Notes under the pieces: generated by a model
Seen by the model: the letters and a program-made list of their open reading frames with translations, nothing else
Database searches by the model: none
What the model was told of the DNA's origin: nothing
In this document: in pieces, positions 54,001 through 63,987 of the stretch
Layout of the letters: every line of letters begins with the position of its first letter
How positions within the stretch are numbered: position 1 is the stretch's first letter
Program-made: the position numbers and the translations under genes
Assembly (NCBI RefSeq): GCF_021245735.1
Contig: NZ_JAJISB010000029.1
Coordinates: 47,687-111,686, forward strand
DNA: 64,000 nucleotides
DNA from: Brevibacillus daliensis
GTDB lineage: Bacteria > Bacillota > Bacilli > Brevibacillales > Brevibacillaceae
Reading direction: 5' to 3'

Positions 54001-54816
54001 TCATTTGAACACATCAAAGACTTTGCTTTCACCATCTTCATACGGGCAATTAACAATTTGTAGGTCTTTCATTTCCCATTTTGCGGAGCGAAGATATATA
54101 AATGACTTATCAAATTCTACAATATTGTGACTCGTACCATATTGTAAATCGTCGTATTGCTCATGATAACCTGGTTGTTCAATAGTTTTAGGACTAAATA
54201 AATTTGATGGCTGTTGTGTAGTTTTTTTGATTATTCTAGTACTAATATCATATTGGTGAGTAAATATATATTTATTAGACGACATAGACATATCATCATT
54301 TCCAATAAAGATTGTTGTACCATCTTGCGATACAGATGCCAACATCATTGAGATGCCATATGACTTAATTTGCTCATATGAAATTCGATTAGTAACAATT
54401 GAATCTTGCATATTATATACGACTACTCCAAATGTACCCTGCATAACTGCTATCTGGTTATCGGCATATAAAAGTCGGGGCATCTCGGCACCAATATTCA
54501 TTTGTTCAATTTCAGACAGGTCCACCGCTAATTCTTCACCTTCAGGTAAGGTAATATTTTCATTACCAGAACCCTGTGCAACATGCTCGTTTTCCGGAAC
54601 TACAATTGGACTTTTTAGAAAAGATAGGCTTAGTACGAGAAAAATAATTGCTGCAGAAGCCAAAACTGTCCAATATAACGGATTAGCGCTTCTTGATTTA
54701 TAAAACTCTTGTTGAATTTTTAGGTGAATTTTCTCACTTTCTTCAGTCGAAAATTCAACATTTTCATCTAAATAACTCTTCACTTTACCTGATATCTTCT
54801 TATCAAAGTTATTCAA
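54001..54816 (-). CDS. anti-sigma-factor-like membrane protein (transposon passenger)
   Basis: A protein of about 271 residues. A cytoplasmic N-terminal part (about 1-45) is followed by one transmembrane segment (WTVLASAAIIFLVLSLSFL, near 49-67) and an external domain of about 200 residues rich in beta strands. It starts inside the 3' end of the ECF sigma gene (TTG at 54816, eight bases after AAAGGAG), the usual coupling for sigma/anti-sigma pairs. No zinc-binding HxxxCxxC motif is present, so it is not the RsiW type. The outer domain would sense an unknown signal. Confidence 0.7.
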   Translation of the reverse strand: MNNFDKKISGKVKSYLDENVEFSTEESEKIHLKIQQEFYKSRSANPLYWTVLASAAIIFLVLSLSFLKSPIVVPENEHVAQGSGNENITLPEGEELAVDLSEIEQMNIGAEMPRLLYADNQIAVMQGTFGVVVYNMQDSIVTNRISYEQIKSYGISMMLASVSQDGTTIFIGNDDMSMSSNKYIFTHQYDISTRIIKKTTQQPSNLFSPKTIEQPGYHEQYDDLQYGTSHNIVEFDKSFIYLRSAKWEMKDLQIVNCPYEDGESKVFDVFK

Positions 54817-55349
54817 GTTGACTACTCCTTTCAAGTTTTCTTTTAAGGGCTTCTTTTCCACGTAACAGTCTTGATTTTACGGTATTTATACTAATATTTA
54901 AGACATTACTTATTTCCTTCATGTTCATTTCCTGATAGTAATAAAGAATGAGAACTTCTTTGTATTTTCCTGAAAGACTAGCGATTTGTTTTATTATTTC
55001 TTTGGAATGTTGTTGCTGAAATATATTCATTTTCGGATGAATGACTTGTATTCAATGAATAAATTTCTGGTTTATAAATTAGATTCTTAATGCTCCATCG
55101 CTTACGATGATCCTTACATTTGTTAATCGTAATTCTAATTAACCAAGTCTTATAACTAGCTTCATGACGAAAATTGGCCAAGTTTTGATAACAAGTTATG
55201 AAAACTTCCTGAATGATATCTTCACATTCAACTCGATCATTTACATACAAATAGGCGATCCGTTTTAACTCTGATCCATACTTAACCATTAACTGATGCA
55301 AAAGATCATCACTAGTTATTTCTAAATCATTACTTTCTTGAATAAGCAC
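54809..55349 (-). pseudogene. ECF-type sigma factor with a frameshift
   Basis: Two overlapping minus-strand readings form one ECF sigma factor of about 178 residues. The first contains region 2 (RIAYLYVNDRVECEDIIQEV and FRHEASYKTWLIRITINKC). The second contains region 4 (LSGKYKEVLILYYYQEMN and ISNVLNISINTVKSRLLRG). The frame changes near 55015-55025 in the linker by one base. GTG at 55349 after GGGAGGGG is the likely start. It would direct RNA polymerase to its own promoter set, held off by the anti-sigma gene next to it. The lesion means it is either inactive or misread. Confidence 0.85.
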
Positions 55350-55459
55350 CGCTGCCCCTCCCTTCAAAAGATTAGACGAATGTAAAGCTGCTTTTGACCC
55401 GTTTAAATTGGAATTTCGTTTATCGTATCCTAATTAGTTTACTAAAGACAAAAAAAGAC

Positions 55460-55678
55460 TCACTGGAAAATTAACGGGTTCGGTTGATGGGGAGAAAAGT
55501 GCGATAAACGGAGCAACAATCCATCTAAAACATGAATCGCATCCCTTGAATTTGTATGAATAATCTTGGTGTAGTAAGAGGAGAATTGATCACTAGTAAA
55601 ACGGTAGATGGTGGCTCCTTTTCCGGTTCCATAATGTGGATTTGCATCTGCATGTAGAGATGAAACACCTGGCTGCAT
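55460..55678 (-). pseudogene. central fragment of a third Tn3 transposase
   Basis: The minus strand reads SSLHADANPHYGTGKGATIY, FTSDQFSSYYTKII and HTNSRDAIHVLDGLL, which match the catalytic core of Tn3-family transposases just before the second Asp. It then degenerates. About 60 codons remain. It lies beside an end repeat at 55777-55814. Confidence 0.85.
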
Positions 55679-55776
55679 TTACCATTTTAATTCGGAGAAA
55701 GCGATTTTATTAGATTCTTTAAGACCATTGAAACTTTCTTAACGTTGTTAAAAACGGAGGTCTCGTCAGGAAAATT

Positions 55777-55814
55777 GGCTTAGCGTTGTAAATCCGAAAT
55801 GTTGGCTGTACCCC
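55777..55814 (-). repeat. end of a Tn1546-like Tn3 element
   Basis: Read on the minus strand: GGGGTACAGCCAACATTTCG, followed by GATTTACAACGCTAAG. The last 16 bases equal the inner end of Tn1546-type inverted repeats as I remember them. A weaker copy (CTTAACGTTG onwards) lies about 40 bases to the left. Confidence 0.75.
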
Positions 55815-55866
55815 TATAAGGAAGCGTCCATTCTTTATTTAACAGGGATTTGTTTATCGGAAGATC

Positions 55867-55905
55867 CCTTAATCCACCTTTTCGAGGGGATGGGCAAAAA
55901 CACCC
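55867..55905 (-). repeat. right terminal inverted repeat of the transposon
   Basis: Inverted copy of the left end with two mismatches in 39 bases, directly followed by the AATTT duplication at 55906-55910. Confidence 0.9.
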
Positions 55906-55996
55906 AATTTCTTTGGTTCCGATAAATAGATCTCATAGATTTCACTTCTTGAAACACTTGTGGAAAAAGCTTTACAGCTAATTTTTTTCTTAACAT
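55906..55996 (-). pseudogene. 5' part of a small ORF split by the transposon
   Basis: On the minus strand an ATG at 55996 after GAGGGGGG opens MLRKKLAVKLFPQVFQEV and continues to RNQRN at the transposon border. If the transposon and one copy of AATTT are removed, the frame continues on the other side (49460-49417) as YKIQKEKNYKGSKQ-stop, giving a basic 44-residue protein. Whether that product was real is unproven, but the ribosome site and unbroken frame support it. Confidence 0.5.
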
Positions 55997-56166
55997 TCCA
56001 ATCCCCCCTCACTAAGCATAATAATAATATGTCTTTCCTTCAAATAATCTTGAAAAATTCAATAAACACTTGTATACAAAATTAACGCAATTTTATCTCC
56101 GATCTAGTTATAGCATTAAAATAGACGAGAATTAGGCGAACTAAGTCTCGTCTATTAATTGGAGTA

Positions 56167-58474
56167 TTATGGCAAAAGAGGATGAATTAATTGTGCTGCG
56201 TGAGCTCGTGTTAAAGATGCTTTTGGTTTAAATGAATTTTCTGGAAACCCTTTGATAATATTTGCCTTCACAGCAGCTCCAACAAGAGATACGTTCTTTA
56301 TGGTGTTCTTATCCTTAAATGTTAGTGCTTTGCTGTCACCTTGGAGATTAAGAGCGCGTGCTAAAAGAACTGCACTTTCTTCTCTCGAGATAGGACTAGA
56401 TCCTTTAAACTGACCATTATATTCTTATGGAACTACAATACCTGCAGCTACAGCTGCTTGTACATACTGTGACGACCAATGATTATCTGGTACATCTTTA
56501 AAAATGGTTTTCCCAGTTGTTCCTAATTATTCCGCTCGATACTAGCTTATCAATTACCCCTATGGCCCAATGGGAAGCGGGAACATCAGTAATATAATGC
56601 GGTTGGGGTGAAATATTCGGAGCGGTAATAGTTTGATTACTAGTAACCTGTATGATTTGAGATTGCTTTTTCCCATTTATATAAAGCTGATAATCTCCAA
56701 TTGGTAAATTAGTGAATGTAACCTTTCGATCTGATGAAGTAATCTCTCTTACTGTTGTATTAGGCTGCATTAATTTTACTTTTACGTTTCCGCTGCCTCC
56801 ACTCCACGTAATCATCTTGGAAGTAGAGTCCTGGTTATAATCGGTTACCGTAATATCTTGAATCATTTGGGATTTATCTTCACCAAAGAGGATCTCTCCC
56901 ACTTCTTTATTTTCAATTAATAGGGTATATTTCGTATCTGGTTCAAAATTAAAGAAGCTAACCTCTTGATTCTTCGTTTTCTTTTTATCCATAATTTTCG
57001 AACCCAGTTTAACACTAACTTCTACTTCCTTATTCTCTTTATTTGCTGTAGATTTCCAATCCCAAGTTATATCTACAGACATGTCCTCCGAATACTTTTG
57101 AATATCAAGATTTTTCACATCTGTATGCTTACTTTCTTCAGTTAAATCATTAATAACAAAGGACTCAACAAAGTCATCATCGATATATAACTTATATTTC
57201 GTATCAGGATCGAGTTCGGTAAAGGATATAACCTTTGCTGATGTTTTTTCCTTTTTCACTACATCCTTTCCATCTCGAATCTCTACAAGAATCTTCTTAG
57301 AAGATCCCTTCCACTTTACCTTTATCGATGTATCGCTGCTTTTCTCTACGGATAAATCATAGTCATTGTCACTACTCTCCACTAGCTCATCTAGAGCAAA
57401 TATGGCGTAAGCTTTACCAGCTATATAGACCTGGTACGCTTGATTAACATCTAAGTCACCAAACCTTGCTGTCTTCTCTGCTGTTTTCAACTGAAAACTA
57501 GCTTCTTTTGATCCCTTTTCTTTTACTTCTACCAATACCTCCCCACTCGTTCCCTCCCAAGAAATCTTGACTCCTTTTTTCCCATCTTCTGTAACCTTTA
57601 CATTCTTTGCTACTTGATTTTGAACAGGTGTAGAATCACCGGTATGAGTGAAACTTCCTAGTTTTACATCATTAATGTAAACATCAAATGTCCCGCTTGG
57701 TACGTTAGGAATGGTCATACTAGTAGTCCTTGTCTGGGAGCGGAATTTCTGTGTATTTCCTTGTTTTATAATGACAACCGTTAATCCTTCAGTACCTTCC
57801 CATTGGAGTAGCTTAGAATTTTTACTAGTTCCGTCTGAAACTGTTAGATTTTTTGGCATGTTCACATTTGGATTGGGGTTAGGTGATGGATTATCTGTAG
57901 AATGTGAAAAAGCTCCTGCTTTCTTCCCGTTTAAGTAGACATCATATTGACCAGGTGGAATTTTTGTTATGGTAAGTGTCGCCTGTCTTGTAGATGCTGT
58001 GTAATTAATTTTTTCATCCTGTCTAAGTTCTACCTTGGTCAATCCTGTTATTCCTTTCCAAGATAGGATTCTGCTATCTGGTAATGAACCTGGAACGATT
58101 TCTAGTTGATTCTCCATTTCTTTACCATGTTCTGTTTCCTGTAAAGGCTCTACAATGATCGAACCTGCTATTGTCCCATTAAGGTATACTTCGTAATCAC
58201 CCGCTTTTAGACCTGAAAAGGTGATGGTCTGTACATTTGTTTCATTAGCATACATGACTTGGTTGTTCTGCTTAAGTTCTACAGTGACCAATCCAGTTGT
58301 GCCACTCCATTTCAATATTTTCGTAGTTGGTACATTACCATTGGATACAATAAAATTGGTAGGAGCGGTAACAGGAGCAGCGTATGCCTTTACGGGAGTT
58401 ACAACTGTTTGACAAACACCTAAAGAGATAATGGAAGCACATAAAACGTAACAGACTTTATTTTTAACTTGCAT
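56167..58474 (-). pseudogene. exported repeat protein with degraded S-layer-homology anchor
   Basis: The intact part (to 56498) is a secreted protein: signal peptide MQVKNKVCYVLCASIISLGV ending near AYA, then about seven repeats of roughly 80 residues, each with a W-G/K-G core (LKWSGTTGLVTVELKQ, LSWKGITGLTKVELRQ) and a closing YxVYxNG strand, like fibronectin-III-type folds. The C-terminus turns into an SLH domain (DVPASHWAIGVIDKLVSSGI), is cut by a deletion and frame change near 56515, resumes with FKDVPDNHWSSQYVQAAVAA, meets an in-frame stop near 56430 and ends with a last SLH motif (ANIIKGFPENSFKPKASLTR) at 56167. Anchoring to wall polymers should be lost. Confidence 0.8.
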
Positions 58475-58509
58475 GTAAAATAATTTCCCCTTTCTACCAT
58501 ACAAATAAA

Positions 58510-58556
58510 GAAACCCCCTTTAATCTCTAACCAAACTAGAGAACAAAGGGGGTTTC
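58510..58556 (-). terminator. terminator of the Rad52-like operon
   Basis: GAAACCCCCTTT and AAAGGGGGTTTC form a perfect 12-bp stem with a smaller CTCTA/TAGAG hairpin inside. TTTATTTG follows on the minus strand. Confidence 0.8.
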
Positions 58557-58625
58557 CCATTCGTGTATGTTATTGGCTTTATTATACAGTAAATCCATAT
58601 CATTCGCTAATGCTAGATATTCGAT

Positions 58626-58787
58626 TTATTCTTTTAACCATCCAATGGATGTTAAATCAATAATTACTGACATAGCGCAATTTGGTGCTTCGTTCTTCAT
58701 AATACGTGAATAGGCTCGTAAATGCTCATTGGTTAGAACCGGAACATTCAAAAGTTCTCCTTCTATATACACTATTATCATCTTCAT
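58626..58787 (-). CDS. small protein, 53 residues, downstream of the Rad52-like gene
   Basis: A 53-codon ORF (MKMIIVYIEGELLNVPVLTN as first residues, ending SIGWLKE) with GAGGGG six bases before the ATG. It has a hydrophobic N-terminal strand and a mixed C-terminal part; no family is recognised. It follows the Rad52-like gene on the same strand and ends before a good terminator, so it is probably the last gene of that operon. Small ORFs like this are common next to phage or plasmid recombination genes. Confidence 0.6.
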   Translation of the reverse strand: MKMIIVYIEGELLNVPVLTNEHLRAYSRIMKNEAPNCAMSVIIDLTSIGWLKE

Positions 58788-58884
58788 TAGTAACCCCTCT
58801 TATCTACAGTAGACCTAAATGGGTGAACCATTACTTATCAGAACATTTGGTATTTTCTTACATCAATATAAGTGGTTATTCTTT

Positions 58885-59502
58885 CTAACTTGAGATAAAT
58901 GTGTCCTTTTTGCGAGTCATGTGTTCTGGAATATGGTCCACACAATACTTATTTCTTATCTCATAATGAAGTAAGGCTTGCTCATCAATTTTGCTGAGTT
59001 CTTTTTTGCAAACAACGCATTTATCACTGGTTGTTTGAGATGTAACCTCTTGCAACCCAATACCAGGATTCTTTGCCCATTCTCGATATGGAGCTAAATC
59101 CACCCATCCCATTTCAAAATGGTCGCATGCATCACGTAGAGCATCAGCAGCAGCGGCACGTTTCGCATCTTCATAGTTTCGAAATTTCCCTGGGTTGTCG
59201 TGATAAGTTTGTAAATCATGAAAACCCATTCCTTCATGTTCACGATGTAGGATTTTTAATACTCCATTTACCTGTACTTTGTTTGACTCACGGTCTATTA
59301 CCTCACTGGTAATCTTCCAAGACCATAAGGAACCCACTTCTTCATTCAACCTATGAATGTACACCCGTGAAGGAATGTAGGCCCCATTTCCATCTCGATT
59401 ACGAAATTGTACGGAGCCCAACGGAAAAGGTTTAGTCAAGTTATCCTGAATCCTCTTCCATAGCTGTTCCAATTCGTCGAAGTTTAAATGTTCAAATGGC
59501 AT
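58885..59502 (-). CDS. Rad52/22-like single-strand annealing protein
   Basis: A protein of about 205 residues. The core FPLGSVQFRNRDGNGAYIPS, MGFHDLQTY and FRNYEDAKRAAAADALRDAC matches bacterial and phage members of the Rad52/Rad22 annealing family, which pair complementary single strands. A C-terminal zinc-ribbon-like part (KCVVCKKEL and NKYCVDHIP) is added. GAGGTGG lies five bases before the ATG at 59502. Such genes are mostly of phage or plasmid origin. With the small gene downstream and IS21 debris upstream it marks a former mobile region. Confidence 0.8.
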   Translation of the reverse strand: MPFEHLNFDELEQLWKRIQDNLTKPFPLGSVQFRNRDGNGAYIPSRVYIHRLNEEVGSLWSWKITSEVIDRESNKVQVNGVLKILHREHEGMGFHDLQTYHDNPGKFRNYEDAKRAAAADALRDACDHFEMGWVDLAPYREWAKNPGIGLQEVTSQTTSDKCVVCKKELSKIDEQALLHYEIRNKYCVDHIPEHMTRKKDTFISS

Positions 59503-59680
59503 TAAAACCACCTCTTTTTGTATATTTGAATACCAAATTCATTATAATTAATCTTTCAATTACTTTCAGAAAAAAGAAGATCACTGAAGAATCATTTCAG
59601 TGATCTTACAATAGTATTTATTTTCTGGTTTATAGCTTATATACAATTTGAGAACAAACAACAGTAAGGAACAAAAATCC

Positions 59681-60040
59681 TTGATTTGGCAGCCATATTT
59701 ATCGTTGATGGTAAAACGGCCAACTGCCATTAAATACACAAGTTTTTATGAACAGTTGCCAATCGAATGGCAAGCCTATCTCTCAAATTGTACGGATCCA
59801 GAGTAGCAGGAAGCTCTTCGGCTACTGTCCGTCATTCTGAAAGACGATGATATGAAAGTACCTACGCAAGCATTGCAGCTTGCATCTGAAAATGGTCACC
59901 CATCGGTTGATTCGATTAAGCAAATCTATTATCAACTGATAAATGGGCGTGGACAAAGGGATACCATCCATCCGAAAGGTTTTGTTCCTACCGTTCCAAA
60001 TGCCACTAGAGGATTAGCACATTATAATCAATTCTTTTAG
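59681..60040 (+). pseudogene. IS21-family IstA transposase, C-terminal remnant
   Basis: The plus strand reads WQPYLSLMVKRPTAIKYTSF, YEQLPIEWQAYL, an in-frame TAG at 59804, and then LSVILKDDDMKVPTQALQLA to GLAHYNQFF-stop. This is the last 120 codons of an IstA transposase. The catalytic domain is gone. The IstB remnant follows. Confidence 0.8.
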
Positions 60041-60060
60041 GGAACGGGTGGAGATCGCTA

Positions 60061-60474
60061 GTGAACTTGTTAATAAAAGAATACGCAAAACGTCTAAAGT
60101 TAAGTTGGATAGGACAACATTATCAGGAGGTTGAAGCGAATACAAATGAGGAGTATTTACATAGAATTTTAGAAAACGAGTTGCAACAACGAAAAGCTAG
60201 AAAAATCAATCTACTATTTAAGCAATCTTCCTTGCCAAGAATAACGGAAAAGCCATTTGACTGGAGTCACATTCAAATGGGACAAGGTCTCACGTCAGAT
60301 CATGATCGATTATTTCATCACTCTCATTTGATCATCTTCAATGGCGAAAGCCATCGATACAAAGAATCGAACTACATGGGAAATAATTTAGGGGTTGGTA
60401 AGTGGTACATTTTTAATTGCCATTTGGTACATTTCTTACTTACCAAAACAAACGTTAATATACTTCTAATTTAG
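60061..60474 (+). pseudogene. IS21-family IstB ATPase, 5' remnant
   Basis: Starts like IstB (LLIKEYAKRLKLSWIGQHYQ, NEEYLHRILENELQQR, FDWSHIQMGQGL), then becomes degenerate where the P-loop should be (IIFNGESHRYKES) and ends early with an unrelated tail. About half of the usual 250 residues remain. Inactive. Confidence 0.8.
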
Positions 60475-60744
60475 CTTCAGAAAGTCTTAGCATTATAGCC
60501 TCTGCCTTTAAAACTAGAGGATTACTCTACATTTGAACAAAAAAATCCCCTTCGGTAGACATTAATGATTTCATAATAACATGAAGTCTTACTGACTACT
60601 GTCAGGGGACCATAACAACTTTTTTTCTTGTTTTTTTATTGTTCTTTTCCGGTATAAACAAATACTACTTCCGAATTTGAAAGGAGTTATTCAAAAGTAC
60701 TTCAGTAAGTAACATTGGATTGAGTTATCTTTTCAAAATAAATT
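60475..60744. other. intergenic DNA after IS21 remnants
   Basis: No gene recognised. CCCCTTCGGTAGAC near 60545 and ACTGTCAGGGG near 60598 form a loose inverted pair that could be an old element end. Confidence 0.3.
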
Positions 60745-61326
60745 TCATTTTGTTTCTTTTATCCGACTATACCCTGTTGCTTTAACCCATCTTTCTGCTA
60801 GTTCTTTTGCTATTTCTTCTTCAGATAAGCTTGTGCCAGTTAATTCTCCGTAGTACTGTTCAAATTCCGATTTACCTATTACCACAGAGTAATTTGCCGT
60901 AATGCCTCCTGTTGGTCTAAAATGACTTTCAACTAGAGCAATAGGTAAGTCATATTTTCTATTATATAAATAAACCCATGCTCTCATAGCCGCTTCCACT
61001 TCAAAATTTTTTACATCATCTCCCCATTTTTCTCCCTTAGTTGATATAAACAATCTAAATTTATCCTCTTCCACTTCTTGTTCGGGTAATTTTTCATATA
61101 AATAACTATTCAAATCATTAAAAACCTCTTTATTAACTCTATCTAGCCACAACTTACTTACCTCTATCTGCTTAATAGAATTATATTCTCTGGATAGTTC
61201 ACTTATTATTTTTTTATCACTTACACTGTCACCTGGCATACTTGGCCTCTGATATAGTACTATCAACCAAGATAAAATTACTACAACTGTAAGAACTAAA
61301 GCTCCTGTAAATAGTATTTTTTTCAT
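60745..61326 (-). CDS. membrane-anchored hypothetical protein, 193 residues
   Basis: One N-terminal transmembrane segment (about residues 5-25), then a mostly helical external part of about 165 residues. DLPIALVESHFRPTGGITAN and ELAERWVKATGYSRIKE are the most distinctive segments. I do not recognise the family. It begins 12 bases after the end of the repeat-lipase gene on the same strand, so the two were probably one operon and this may be a partner, chaperone or inhibitor of the lipase. Confidence 0.65.
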   Translation of the reverse strand: MKKILFTGALVLTVVVILSWLIVLYQRPSMPGDSVSDKKIISELSREYNSIKQIEVSKLWLDRVNKEVFNDLNSYLYEKLPEQEVEEDKFRLFISTKGEKWGDDVKNFEVEAAMRAWVYLYNRKYDLPIALVESHFRPTGGITANYSVVIGKSEFEQYYGELTGTSLSEEEIAKELAERWVKATGYSRIKETK

Positions 61327-61338
61327 TAAATACCTTCT

Positions 61339-63987
61339 TTACTTAATATTTTCCCAGATCTTATCAAGTGTTACTGAAAGATTTGATATAGAGGGGGCTA
61401 TGGCCCAAGGTTTATTAGAAAAATAACTTGTATGGGCCGCAGCTCCATTTGCAAGTTGTTCCAAAAAAACAGTAAAACTTTTTTCTGGTAACGGCTCATA
61501 TCCTTCTGTCCAAATACCCAATATTGAAATGGGATCATTATATGCACTTAAAAAAGTTGTTTGGTTAATAACATGTCTATTTGTACTTTCAACCCTTGGT
61601 GATCCAACTTGTACCATTTCATGGACAAGAATCTTATCATCATTGTTTAGTTTTTCAGAAGCTCTGAATCCGGATACCCCTCCTCCACTATGACCAATTA
61701 TTACTATCTTCCCTGATTGGTAAGTACTTTTTATATATAAATATGAAGGGGATAAGTAGTAAAAGTAGCCTTTTTCTTTAAGATCCTGAATTATAAAATC
61801 TAATTGCATAGTTGCTAAATTTACCATTTCTTTTTTGTTATTAGTATCAATTTTATCTGTTGTGCCATAAGGAAAAAAACTTTCCACCTGTACAGTTGAC
61901 CCTTGATCTGCATACCTCTTTATTATATCTATTTTAGCAGATTCAAAAAGTGATGAATTACTTAACATCCCTCACAGAAAATAAATCGTATAATCTGGAT
62001 TATTTGCAGTTAGTTTCGAATAATTTCTTTCTACCGCTCCTCTATCATTTGCAGCATCTATTGCATTTTGATTAAGAGGTGTTAACTGAATAAAATCATC
62101 ATGAATTTTTATACCTATATCCCTTTTTTCTTTTAGCGCAACGGCATTGTACCATATTTCATTTTCTAATCTAAAATAATCTTCTTTTTCTATTAAATCT
62201 TCTAAGTTATCTAAACCAAAAGTAGGTATTTTTACATAAACTCTTCCATCTTCATAGCGACGAGCATAATCGTTAAATATATTTGATGGCTCTTCATCAG
62301 GTAACGTGATCGCTAAACCGAAATCCACATAGTTAATACTATTGTCAATTGCTACAAAATTAAAATAGCTAAAAAAGGTTAATGGAACATTTGAAGAATT
62401 ATAAATAACTATTTTTCCTCTTTCAGGAATTGGTTTAGCGGATATTGCATTTTGAGACTCTGTATATATACTTCCATCAGCATTATACGATGTGTAGCTA
62501 TATCTACTTCCATCAGATACATTATTTTTCAAGATTACAGATCTATCAGTAAGATTTTTAAAAACAATGCTTTCCTCAGGTAATAACGTCACTCTTTTAA
62601 CTGCCTCATTTGGACTTCTTTCTACATCAAATACATCTCTGTTATACGTAAGTGTTACTGGAGTTGGTGAATTGACTGTAACAACCAATTTGGCATTGTC
62701 TATTACAGAAATTACGTTTTTCTTTTCATCAATGTAACTATAAAGCCCATTTCCTTTCGCACTTTAGATAGCATAATCAAATAATCCTTCATTTATTGAG
62801 GAAGCATCAGTGATTATTTTTTGGGAGCTATCATATAAATTTTTAAAAATGTACGTTTCGCCTTCTTCAATTGTTAGTGTCTCTAATGCAGCTTGATTTG
62901 AGTCTTCTCCATAAAATGCCAGGTTATATGTATAAAACAGTACGGGTACTGTAGTTGTAACTGTTATAATAACATACCCACCAACAGGAACTGTTGGGGA
63001 TAATGTTGTATTATTTCCTTGAGACTTTACTGTTCCATCAGCATTATATAGAACATAGTTAAATTTCTTTTTGGTACTAGCATTATCTTCTAATGCCATA
63101 GCCTTATTACTGATATTGATAAACATATAACTTTCTTCTTGAAATAATTCTTTTTTGAGTAAAGCTTCTGAGTCATATATTTCAGATTTGAATATACTAT
63201 TATTGTAAACAAACGAAGATTCATCTGAAATAGAGGTTATAACGATATAACCACCAGCAGGCACTGAATAACTTGTATTTTTTTCCATACCTAATTTATA
63301 GGGTGTATCATCCTCTTTATAAATTGCATAATCAAATAAGCTATCTTTTGTGTCATCTATATCAAGAAGTTGGTTAGTTTCAGTTTTGTTGTAAAAAATA
63401 TAACTCTCTTCTTTACTTATCGTTAACCTTTCAAAAGCACTTTCTTCTATTTTCTGATATGAAATAAAACCATTTAATACAGAAAAATCGAGTGCATCAT
63501 AAAAAACATTGGAAATAACAAGTTTATTTTCAGAAGGAATATCTGGAAGGCTATATTTATTTATCCCCTTTTTAATAAGTGAATCATTTTTATCATATAA
63601 TGCATAATCAAAATACACTTTACTAGAAGAAGTAATGTCAGTTAAAAGTTTTACATTACCAGTATTTATATTATGGAATATGTAATTTTCTCCATTCTCT
63701 ATCGTAAGTTTTTCGTAGACTCTCTCATCCCTTGAGTCATATGTAAAATCATCATTAATTGTAAAAGTAACATCGTTTGGTGAAGTTACCGTTATTATTA
63801 TGCTTCCACCCATAGGAACAAAAGGTCTTCCTGTAAAGTCTAACTTTCCTATAGAAAAATCTCCTTTTTTATCAAAGGAAACAAAATCAAAATAACGTTT
63901 ATTAGCATCAGAAGAATTATTAATTAAAGTCTTAGTAGCTGTGGTAGAGGTATTAAATATTTGGATCTGAGTCAATATCTTGGACAC
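61339..63987 (-). pseudogene. large repeat protein with C-terminal lipase-like domain, split by two in-frame stops
   Basis: Three minus-strand readings (63987-62764, 62688-61972, 61968-61339) lie in the same frame, interrupted only by TAA at 62764-62766 and TGA at 61972-61974. Read through, they form a protein of about 880 residues or more (the 5' end may lie outside the window). About six repeats of roughly 78 residues share FDYALYNADG-like, VPxGGYxIIT and EESYxFxN segments and are probably beta sandwiches. The C-terminal domain is an alpha/beta hydrolase with nucleophile elbow GHSGGG. The first stop replaces the Tyr expected in the repeat FDYAIY; the second sits before GMLSNSS at the start of the hydrolase. 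No signal peptide is visible. I do not know the family. Confidence 0.75.

Larger units (their letters stand above)
49466..55905. mobile_element. Tn3-family transposon (6440 bp) with 5-bp target duplication
   Basis: The ends are inverted repeats of about 39 bases with two mismatches: GGGTGTTTTTGCCCATCCCC inward from 49466, and the same 20 bases on the other strand inward from 55905. AATTT stands directly outside both ends (49461-49465 and 55906-55910), as expected for the 5-bp duplication of Tn3 transposition. Contents are tnpA, tnpR, fragments of two other tnpA genes, and an ECF sigma/anti-sigma pair as passengers. A third copy of the end sequence lies inside at about 53418-53455. Confidence 0.9.

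Noticed and set aside
61960..62770. Stop-codon reassignment to explain in-frame TAA and TGA
   Set aside because: Many intact genes in the window end normally at TAA and TGA, so a changed code is not plausible.
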